A DNA stretch of 64,000 bases from CBDCOD01 sp965219665 (GTDB lineage: Bacteria > Pseudomonadota > Gammaproteobacteria > CAKMZV01), in assembly GCA_965219665.1 (NCBI GenBank), contig CBDCOD010000018.1:1-64000 (forward strand), given 5' to 3'. The notes under the pieces are model-generated. The model saw only the letters and a program-made list of their open reading frames with translations, did not search any database and was not told where the DNA came from. Shown one piece after another: positions 54,029 to 62,207 of this stretch. Made by a program: the position numbers and the translations under genes. Within the stretch, counting starts at the first letter, position 1. Each line of letters opens with the position of its first letter.

Positions 54029-55041
54029 TGTGACAAAAAAAGGCTTTCGTTAGCATATGCTGATTGAACATCTGCACAGCCGGTTAAAAATAATGCTGTC
54101 TTCAGCTCCAATTGCCGCATAGTAAGTTGCTGAACCACTGCTTGGGTATCCTGAAGCGCTGCTTGAAGCAATGGCGCAGCCATAGCACACAGTTTAGCAC
54201 CTAAAGCAATCGCCTTGAGCATGTCAATGCCATTGCGAACCCCTCCAGAGGCAACCAATTTGAGCGAAGGGGTATGTATTCTTGCCGCTTGAATAACCTG
54301 TGGTGTATCAATGCCCCAATCTTGGAAAAGCAATCCCAAATCATCACTGCGGCGATGACTCTCTACCCTACTCCATGACGTTCCACCGCGTCCAGCAACA
54401 TCAACCCACGTAATACCATGCGCTTGCAATGCACGTAAATCTTGCACTGAAAAGCCACAGCCAACCTCTTTAATAATCAATGGAACAGGCAATGCATCAT
54501 TCAACTGTGCAATTTTCTCTAACAGCGCAGCAAAATTACGATTGCCTTCTGGCTGAATACATTCTTGCAGCGCATTCAAATGTAAGTACAACGCATCAGC
54601 TTCAATATGCTCAACCAAGCGCATAACATCATCATAACTGACCCCATAATTGAGCTGTATAGCCCCAAGGTTTGCAATAATTGGAACACTTGGGGCATAT
54701 CGGCGCACTTGAAAACTATTTTTCGCCTGCTCTTGCCGCAACATAATACGCTGCGACCCTACTGCAAAAGCCACACCAACTGCTTCAGCCGCCTCTGCCA
54801 AATGACGATTTATAGTCGTCAGGTCATCACCTATACCGCCCGTCATAGAAGAAATAAGAAACGGCATACTCAGCTGCTTGCGCAAAAACATAGTAGCCGT
54901 ACTGACTGTGTCAAAGTTCAACTCAGGCAAAGCACGGTGCGTTAAATGAAAACGCTCAAAGTAATTGCCCTTACGCTCAATAGCCTCATCAGAACTAAAC
55001 GTATAAATATGCTCTAATTTTCTCTTACCTATTTGACTCAT
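54025..55041 (-). CDS. fni: Type 2 isopentenyl-diphosphate isomerase (FMN-dependent)
   Basis: Idi2, 338 residues, interconverts IPP and DMAPP with reduced FMN. The N-terminal GKRKLEHI, MTGG near residue 66, FMN-site GSQRIML and VDVAGRGGTSW (about residue 216) with the Gly-rich SGGVRNGIDMLKA are present. Type 2 enzyme is typical of organisms that use the mevalonate pathway, which makes IPP first and needs an isomerase. It lies nine bases downstream of the HMG-CoA reductase gene. Confidence 0.96.
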   Translation of the reverse strand: MSQIGKRKLEHIYTFSSDEAIERKGNYFERFHLTHRALPELNFDTVSTATMFLRKQLSMPFLISSMTGGIGDDLTTINRHLAEAAEAVGVAFAVGSQRIMLRQEQAKNSFQVRRYAPSVPIIANLGAIQLNYGVSYDDVMRLVEHIEADALYLHLNALQECIQPEGNRNFAALLEKIAQLNDALPVPLIIKEVGCGFSVQDLRALQAHGITWVDVAGRGGTSWSRVESHRRSDDLGLLFQDWGIDTPQVIQAARIHTPSLKLVASGGVRNGIDMLKAIALGAKLCAMAAPLLQAALQDTQAVVQQLTMRQLELKTALFLTGCADVQSAYANESLFLSQ

Positions 55042-55050
55042 ACGTTTTAA

Positions 55051-56106
55051 TCAATCTAAAAGGGCGTTTTTTCCACGTTCAATTTGCAAATGAGAAGCCA
55101 CCAACTCACCCGGATTAGTCTGTGCAGCCATAAGCGATAACTCACCACAAATCACAGCAGCGGCAGCTATAGCCGACAACCTGCGCGCATTATCACCTAC
55201 CGACCGCTCTACCATACAGCCTAAGCGCTGCAAATTTTTCTGCACATCAGGCAAGTGCTTACCGTTACCGACACTACCAACAATCACATTCGGCAGCGTC
55301 ACAGAAAAATACAATGCCTCTGCACGCTGCTCCACATGGGTGTACCCTTGAGATCCCTCAATAATATTGGCACCATCTTGTCCGGTCGCTAAATAAAAGC
55401 CTAACAGCATATTCGCAAAATGAGCGTTAGCAGAATGTAAAGAGCCCGCCAAAATACTACCATTTAGATTTTTATGGATGTGCAGTTGCTGCATTTTCTG
55501 CGCATCAGTACGTAAATAGCGAGCCAATATTTTTTGAGGAATCACCGCTTCAGCAATCAAAGACTTACCGCGACCCAGCAAGCCATTAACAGCCGAAACC
55601 TTCTTATCAGTACACAAATTAGAAGAAATTGAAGCATACTGCAACTGCATGTACTGTTGTAAAACCCAATTTTGTATATTTTGTGAGGCAAGTGTTGCCA
55701 TATTATGCCCACTGGCGTCACCCGTTTTATAGCATAAACGAATATACAACAAATTGCCAAAATGATGATAGGTAGCCTCTATTAGCTGCACAAAACGCGA
55801 ATGCTGAGCAGCAACCTGCTGCATCTCCGGCAAACGCTGCTGTAATGACTGTGAGCACGCAATGGCCTCCGCAGCGGTAGGGGCGCGCATAACAATGGAA
55901 CGTGTCATTTTTTCATCAAATAGGCTCACTGTAACCCCACCTGATTGACTAATAGCACGCGCACCACGATTGACTGATGGCCACATCGGCGTTTCAAAAG
56001 TCGCTAACGGCAACTCAACGTGCTCGGATCGGATAATATCACCATCAATAAGTACTGGACCCACCCACTGCATTGGAATTGGCAAATAATACACAGTATC
56101 GCTCAT
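55051..56106 (-). CDS. Hydroxymethylglutaryl-CoA reductase
   Basis: HMG-CoA reductase, 351 residues, makes mevalonate. Motifs: the catalytic Glu in LATFETPMWPSVNRG (E38), GDASGHNM near residue 130, the catalytic Lys in DKKVSAVNGLLGRGKS, Asp in TGQDGANIIEG and a C-terminal His in ASHLQIERGK. It is shorter than typical forms (about 400-430), starting directly at the PIPMQWVGP block, without the ENxxG helix. It shares four bases with the CPBP gene upstream and is followed by the IPP isomerase, so at least two mevalonate-route steps are in one operon. HMG-CoA synthase and later kinases are not here. Confidence 0.92.
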   Translation of the reverse strand: MSDTVYYLPIPMQWVGPVLIDGDIIRSEHVELPLATFETPMWPSVNRGARAISQSGGVTVSLFDEKMTRSIVMRAPTAAEAIACSQSLQQRLPEMQQVAAQHSRFVQLIEATYHHFGNLLYIRLCYKTGDASGHNMATLASQNIQNWVLQQYMQLQYASISSNLCTDKKVSAVNGLLGRGKSLIAEAVIPQKILARYLRTDAQKMQQLHIHKNLNGSILAGSLHSANAHFANMLLGFYLATGQDGANIIEGSQGYTHVEQRAEALYFSVTLPNVIVGSVGNGKHLPDVQKNLQRLGCMVERSVGDNARRLSAIAAAAVICGELSLMAAQTNPGELVASHLQIERGKNALLD

Positions 56107-56738
56107 CCCTCAGCGTTCTTTCTCTGTTTCAAATACAGCAAGATATTCATGGAAGCATGTGCAATAAAAATGCTATATATGTCACGCGAAAGCCAAACGA
56201 CATTCAACATTATAAATCCCATTAAGAAGTGAACAGCCCACTCTCGTGGTCTTGGAGTCAAACGCCATATCATCCAAGCAATCATACAAATCATCACCCC
56301 TAACCATGAAGGCAATGTTTGCAACCACTCAACCGCTAATACCCTGAACACAGTCTCCTCTAACAGCGGAATCAAGAACAAGAACAAAAACTTCTTATAG
56401 TTTGTATCTAAAATTGGAATAGGTGCGCGCTGTAACCAGCTCCAATGCTGGGAAACGGCAAACCAAAAGGGACCAAAACACAAGCCCAGTAATAACGCTA
56501 ACGCAGGTGCTGGCGTAATCAGATAACGCTCAGCCGAAGCAGTAATAAACGCCTCATTGCTCACAAAGCATATCACCACAAACACAACCAGCAGATAAGC
56601 CCTAAGATACGGAGCAACCGCATAAAAATCTTTAGACTGTAGTACCATACGACAAGCAGCAACACACACCCAAAACAGGATGCTCAGAGAAAACAGCCAA
56701 TATACACCCTGAGGCAAAGATGATAATATATCCATCAT
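56103..56738 (-). CDS. CPBP-family glutamic intramembrane protease
   Basis: A 211-residue membrane protein with about seven helices. The CPBP/Abi motif 1 is LLEETVFRVLAVEWL, with the two catalytic glutamates and the Arg; motif 3-like FIAHASMN provides the His and Asn. Members include eukaryotic CAAX prenyl proteases and bacterial enzymes that process C-terminal sorting signals. It sits between trhP and the HMG-CoA reductase gene with four-base overlaps on both sides. It is 2.2 kb from the end of a giant surface protein with a Gly10-Cys-TM-Arg tail, so a sorting role is possible but unproven. Confidence 0.82.
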   Translation of the reverse strand: MMDILSSLPQGVYWLFSLSILFWVCVAACRMVLQSKDFYAVAPYLRAYLLVVFVVICFVSNEAFITASAERYLITPAPALALLLGLCFGPFWFAVSQHWSWLQRAPIPILDTNYKKFLFLFLIPLLEETVFRVLAVEWLQTLPSWLGVMICMIAWMIWRLTPRPREWAVHFLMGFIMLNVVWLSRDIYSIFIAHASMNILLYLKQRKNAEG

Positions 56739-58066
56739 AGACCCATCGCTATAAGTGAGGCCTCAGGTATATAGCGCGACATAAGCGTAAGCTCAGGAGC
56801 TTTTATTTCAGGTAGTGGCATCCGGATAGTCATGCCTCCCCCCTTAGCTTCCTCTAAACGGTTGCCCTTCTCATCTTCAATATACTCTACGACAACATCT
56901 TGATTGCCTTCAGGTTGTATTAACTCAATTTTATCCCCGACAGCTATCTTATTTTTTGTCAATACAGTCGCTATACCGTTGCTAAAATCTTGCACTTCAC
57001 CACAAAACTGCTGCTTACGCGTTCTAGAATGAGAATCTATATAGTTTTGGTATTCTTCGGTTTGGTGGCGCTGAAAGAAGCCATCTGTATAACCACGATT
57101 AGCCAGATTTTCCAAATCAGAAAACCAAGCAGGATTCAACTGACCTCCCGATGCAGCGGCGTCAATTGCCTGCCTATATACTTGAGCTGTGCGCGCAACA
57201 TAATAATGGGACTTCGTTCGTCCCTCTATTTTCAGGCAATGCACTCCCATTTTTGTCAATGCCTCTACATGCTCCAATGCACGTAGATCTTTAGAATTCA
57301 TAATATAAGTGCCATGCTCATCTTCCTCTATAGGCATAAATGAACCGGGACGTTTTTCCTCTTCTAATAGCAATGGCGTATGTTGAGGAGGAGCTATTTC
57401 TTGAATATTAGGATTAGCAGCACGATTGTGCTCATCATTATCTGAATATACCTTGTAATTCCAGCGGCAGGCATTGGTACAAGTACCTTGATTCGGATCG
57501 CGGTGGTTAAAATACCCTGACAACAAACACCGTCCAGAATACGCAATACATAATGCTCCATGCACAAACACCTCCAACTCTACCGATGGGCATTTTTCCT
57601 GAATATCTGCTATTTCTTGCAGCGATAGCTCACGCGACAAAATAACGCGCTCAATATTAGCACTTTCATGCCAAAATTGAACTGCTGCCCAATTAACCGC
57701 ATTTGCCTGTACAGATAGATGAATAGGAATATCCTTCCACCGTTTACGGGTAAGAGCAATCAAGCCAGGATCCGCCATAATCAAAGCATCTGGCTGACAC
57801 TCAATAATTTCTGATATATCACGCTCAAAGGTTTTAAGCTTGGCGTTATGCGGTAGCAAATTAACCGTGCAATAAAATTTCTTGCCCTGCTGATGCACTT
57901 CTTCTATACCCTTCTTCAACACAGGAATAGAAAATTCATTATTACGCGCGCGCAGTGAGTAGCGTGGCGGTCCAGCATAAACAGCATCCGCACCATACGC
58001 TAAAGCAAAGCGCATATTGCGCACAGTACCCGCAGGAGATAGCAACTCAGGCTTAAAGTGTATCAT
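56735..58066 (-). CDS. trhP: Peptidase U32 family tRNA hydroxylation protein TrhP (YegQ)
   Basis: A 443-residue U32-family protein. The sequence ELLSPAGTVRNMRFALAYGADAVYAGPPRYSLR and the cysteine-rich HGALCIAYSGRCLLSGYFNHRDPNQGTCTNAC (as separate blocks) match E. coli YegQ/TrhP, which with prephenate-dependent chemistry hydroxylates U34 of several tRNAs. The cysteines likely bind an iron-sulfur cluster. Length agrees with YegQ (453). It is the first gene of the run that continues with the CPBP protease, HMG-CoA reductase and IPP isomerase. Confidence 0.93.
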   Translation of the reverse strand: MIHFKPELLSPAGTVRNMRFALAYGADAVYAGPPRYSLRARNNEFSIPVLKKGIEEVHQQGKKFYCTVNLLPHNAKLKTFERDISEIIECQPDALIMADPGLIALTRKRWKDIPIHLSVQANAVNWAAVQFWHESANIERVILSRELSLQEIADIQEKCPSVELEVFVHGALCIAYSGRCLLSGYFNHRDPNQGTCTNACRWNYKVYSDNDEHNRAANPNIQEIAPPQHTPLLLEEEKRPGSFMPIEEDEHGTYIMNSKDLRALEHVEALTKMGVHCLKIEGRTKSHYYVARTAQVYRQAIDAAASGGQLNPAWFSDLENLANRGYTDGFFQRHQTEEYQNYIDSHSRTRKQQFCGEVQDFSNGIATVLTKNKIAVGDKIELIQPEGNQDVVVEYIEDEKGNRLEEAKGGGMTIRMPLPEIKAPELTLMSRYIPEASLIAMGL

Positions 58067-58255
58067 AATTACCTAATTGTTACAAAAACGACATACAAAT
58101 CACGACAGAGTGTCAAGTGTGCACAAATGCACAAAAACTAGTTGAATTATAAAGGAGAAGCGCATACAACGATTATAGAATACGTAATACAATAAGACAA
58201 ACTAAACACATAAACCTGACAAATGCACATAAAGCGACATATAAAACAACAGATT

Positions 58256-58741
58256 ATGAACACAATCAAGACAAGCTGGATATTACTGGGAATGATAATT
58301 TTTGCTAATACTGCACATGCCAGCAACATACACCCCGATGTACAACGCCTATTAAACCAAGTTGACACACCAGAAGGTGTTGTTTTTGATATTGAAAGCG
58401 CAGATCCAAACTACTGGAAAAACAAAGGGGCATTTGTTCGCCAGCAAATAAACGCACTCCGCTCTAAATACCCTGACTTAGACATTGTCATAGTCTCACA
58501 CGGTAGAGAATTAAAACAACTGGCAACAGCCAGTACTTCTAATCAGCCCTACAAAGGTATTTCCTCAACACTCCAGCAACTGGCAAACTCAGGGGTAGAA
58601 CTCAATGTCTGCGCCGTAGCTTCTCAGCACCAAGGCATAGATGCCAGTGACTACGGGAAAAACATAGGCGTTGCTGATTCAGGACCAGCTAATCGCAATA
58701 ACTATATCCAGTTAGGATACACCGCCATCTACCTCAAATAA
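58256..58741 (+). CDS. Exported DsrE-like protein
   Basis: A 161-residue protein with a signal peptide (hydrophobic WILLGMIIFANTAHA, cleavage near residue 22). The mature part has the DsrE-type Rossmann-like order: VVFDIES, KYPDLDIVIVSHGRELK, the mid helix, and LNVCAVASQHQGIDASDYG with a cysteine near the position used for sulfur transfer in DsrE/TusD. Periplasmic DsrE-family proteins are common and poorly characterised. The start at 58256 is chosen to begin the signal peptide; ATG 58223 would add eleven residues. No strong ribosome site is seen. Confidence 0.75.
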   Translation: MNTIKTSWILLGMIIFANTAHASNIHPDVQRLLNQVDTPEGVVFDIESADPNYWKNKGAFVRQQINALRSKYPDLDIVIVSHGRELKQLATASTSNQPYKGISSTLQQLANSGVELNVCAVASQHQGIDASDYGKNIGVADSGPANRNNYIQLGYTAIYLK

Positions 58742-58869
58742 GCCTGTCCCACTCTCTGCATTACTGCGCGCCACCAAAAGAATATTCTTTGGTTAGCTTT
58801 TGGTAGCAAAAAGCTAATCCAAAACTATCACCCCTGTGAAGATGTGCTTTGTTCTGAAAGGATTCGTGC

Positions 58870-58898
58870 GTTATGCCCCTCCCAAGGAGGGGCATAAC
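58870..58898 (-). terminator. Perfect 13-bp hairpin between convergent genes, likely terminator of the giant surface protein
   Basis: GTTATGCCCCTCC and GGAGGGGCATAAC are perfect complements with a CAA loop. The hairpin lies 15 bases after the stop (58913-58915) of the restored frame of the surface protein, which supports that stop as the true gene end. A T-tract is not clear on either strand. It could act for both the DsrE gene and the surface protein gene. Confidence 0.65.
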
Positions 58899-58912
58899 AG
58901 CGCGAGAGTGGT

Positions 58913-59039
58913 TTACAGATAGCGTGGACGTAACCGCAACGCTAACAAACTGAGCAAGAGCAGCAACCAGAGCGTCCAATCACTCGCGCCAGTCGCAGGC
59001 TGTAGGCTACAGCCACCACCACCGCCGCCACCGCCGCCA
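58913..59039 (-). other. Out-of-frame C-terminal sorting-like signal (Gly10-Cys, TM helix, Arg tail)
   Basis: In a frame shifted by one base from the upstream reading frame, this stretch encodes glycines (ten in all once the extra base is removed), then CSLQPATGASDWT, a helix WLLLLLSLLAL and the tail RLRPRYL before a TAA. This is the form of C-terminal protein-sorting signals (poly-Gly, Cys, hydrophobic helix, basic end), like those called JDVT-CTERM. The single extra G at 59040 on the plus strand (C on the minus) separates it from the open frame above; without it EPTT runs directly into the glycines. The ORF as read ends instead in a Trp/Arg run at 59007. Confidence 0.7.
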
Positions 59040-62000
59040 GCCAGTAGTAGGTTCAGGAGCAGGTGCTGCCTCCTCAACCGTAACCTCTATCGTACGATAA
59101 ACCATAGCTCCCAAATCATCCATAGCATGCACCGTAAGACGCGCACTGCCTGTCTGATTAGCAACACTGCTCAACCTAATGCTTAACCCATTATTAGTAG
59201 CCGTCAACACCGTGTTATCCTCAACCGTAACCTGCCAAGACAACGGCGAACCCTCATCCATAACCGATACATTAATCGTGAAATCAGCAAAACCTGCTGA
59301 CAAACTAACATTCTCTGTAGAAAGCACTATAGTCGGTAAAGCATTACCCGTCTGAGCAACCACTATACGCGCATTGTTTTGATCCGCAACAAACACCGTA
59401 CGACCGTCCGTAGAAACACCAACTCCAACAGGAGCATCTAACACCACTTCAGAACCTGACAAGCCAGCGAAGGTTGATACCGTTGAAGCCGAAACATCAA
59501 CCACCCGAAGCAAATCATTATTCGTATCCGCAACAAACACCGTACGACCTGCAATAACAACCCCTTGCGGCTGACCAAACAACGCAGTAGCAACAGAACC
59601 ATCGGCATCACCCTCTCCAGCACCTGCATAAGTGGAAACCGTATTGCCATCAGCACTAATCACCGCTACCCGACTATTACCGCTATCTGCAACAAACAAA
59701 CGACCATCGGATGCCAAACTAATACCCTGAGGATTGTTCAAACCAGTAGCATAACCCGTAACCGCACTGCCATCAGCACTAATCACCGCTATCCGATTAT
59801 TACCACTATCTGCAACAAACAAACGACCATCTGTTGCCCACGCTAAACCAATAGGAGCATCCAAACCATCTGTAGCATAATCTGCAACCGAACTGCCATC
59901 AGCACTAATCACTCTAATACTATTATTATCCCTATCCGCTACCAATACACGACCATCTGATGCCAGCGCCAAACCAACAGGCGCACTAAAGCGCGCTTCC
60001 GAAGCACTGCCACCATTCACATTACCAGAAGCGCCTTCGCTACCCGCATACACAGTCGCCGAACCAGTACCATCGCCCTGACTAACCACCTCATAAATAA
60101 CATGATTGCCACTATCAGCAACTAACAAACGACCATCACTAAGCACCAAAACATGCTCCGGTGTATGCAGACCTCCAACATAGACTACTAAACTGGTCGA
60201 TGCCATAAGACCATCTACAATCTCAACAACCGTCAAACTCAACACCTGCGTAGCTATATTATCTGCAATGTCACCATCATCAACCGTTACCGTAACCGTT
60301 GCCGCACCAAATCCATCGGCAACACTCGAAAGGGTTATTGCACCAGAATTGCTATCAATAGATAGCGTTGCAAAACCAACATTGGTCGTACTCAAACTAT
60401 AACTCAAGGTCTGTATGCCACCATCACCATCATCACTGCTCGCAACCGTCACTTCAACACTACCAAAATCCTCACTCACGCTAATAGCTGTGGTAGAAAG
60501 CGTGAAAGTGGGCGCATCATTGATATTATTAACCGTCAACGTAAATGTCTGCTCAAAGCGATTATTAACCGCATCGCCATCATCTACCGTTACCGTAATA
60601 ATCGCAGTACCAAAAGCACCTGCAACGCCACTAAGCGTTACAGCGCCTGATTGACCATCAATCGACAGCGTCGCAAAACCAACATCCGTAGTGCTTATAC
60701 TATAGCTTAATGACTGCACAACTCCAAGATCACCATCGTCACTGCTCGCTACAGAAACCTGCGCACTAACAAAGCCTTCATCTACTATCAACGCACTGGT
60801 AGAAAGCGTAAAACGCGGCGCATCATTCACACTATTGACCGTCAAGCGAATAGACTGCTCTGACTGACTATTAAATTCAGCACCATCATCAACCGTTACC
60901 GTAACCGTTACCACGCCAAATGCATTTGGCACACTCGTAATCGTCAAAGCACCAGAAACCGCATCAATATCTGCTGTGGCAACCCCCAAAGCCGCCGTAC
61001 TAACGCTCACACTATACGTCAATACCTGTGTCGTACCATCGCCATCATCACTGCTGAGAACCGTTACTTGGACACTGCCAAAATCTTCATCTAAGGTCAA
61101 GTCAGTCGTGGACAAGGTGAAATTCGGCGCACCATTGACCGCACCAACTGCCAACACCAATGCCTGTGTCGCACTGCTATTCACACTACCGCCATCATCA
61201 GCTATCACATACACCGTAGCACCACCATTTTGATTAGCAATACTATTAATAGTAATCAAGCCTGTTTGACTGCTAATAGACAACTCAGCAAAACCTGTAT
61301 CAGTCGTGCTTAGGCTATACGTCAACACCTGATTGGTACCATCGCCATCGTCACTACTGAGAACCGAAACTTGTCTTAGACCAAAGCCCTCATCCAATAC
61401 CAAAACACTGGTAGAAAGCGTGAAATTGGGCGCATCATTGACCGCATTCACCGTCAACACAAACGACTGCATAGCAAGATTATCAACCGCACCGCCATCA
61501 TCAACCGTTACCGTAACTGTTGCCACACCAAACGCATCAGCAACACTACTAATGCTCACCGTACCACTGCCATCAATCAACAGCGTGGCAAAGCCAACAT
61601 TGCCGCTACTCAGACTATAAGACAGAAGCTGATCCTCGGTAGCATCGCCATCATCGCTACTGATTACCGTTACTTGCGTACTACCAAAATCCTCCGCCAA
61701 ACTCAAAGCCGCTGTAGAAAGCGTGAAATTGGGCGCATCATTGACCGCATTCACCGTCAACACAAACGACTGTGTACTACGACTATCTACCGCACCGCCA
61801 TCATCTGCCGTTACCGCAATAATCGCCGTACCAAAAGCATCGGCTACACCGTTTATGCTCACCGTACCGCTGCCATCAATCAACAGCGCGGCAAAACCAA
61901 CATGGCTCGTACTCAGGCTATAACTCAAAGTTTGGCTAACGCCATCAATATCACCATCATCACTACTAACTACCGTTACTTGCGTACTACCAAAATCCTC

Positions 62001-62207
62001 CGCCAAACTCAAAGCCGCTGTAGAAAGCGCGAAATTGGGCGCATCATTGACCGCATTCACCGTCAACACAAACGACTGCATAGCAAGATTATCAACCGCA
62101 CCGCCATCATCAACCGTTACCGTAACGGTTGCCACACCAAACGCATCGGCTACACCGTTAATGCTCACTGTACCGCTGCCATCAATCAACAGCGTGGCAA
62201 AGCCCAC
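59007..62207 (-). pseudogene. Giant surface protein, C-terminal segment: cadherin-like repeats, NHL propeller (frame interrupted)
   Basis: A frame of 1066 codons without its own plausible start; it is the continuation of the frame at 62219. It holds about six cadherin-like repeats, each opening NDAPxFTLST and containing an LxEDFG strand, a Dx[ND]DG-type SSDDGD calcium-type loop and an ending TVTVDDG. From about 60185 to 59350 six NHL repeats follow (pattern DGRLFVADSGNNRIAVIS), making a likely six-bladed beta-propeller. A last beta-sandwich domain (59090-59345) precedes the tail. Likely a cell-surface adhesin or matrix protein. Interrupted by apparent single-base insertions near 62215 and 62225 and again at 59040. 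Confidence 0.85.

Noticed and set aside
58761..58979. 72-codon minus-strand ORF at the end of the surface-protein region
   Set aside because: It overlaps the restored C-terminal frame of the surface protein in another phase and crosses the terminator hairpin.
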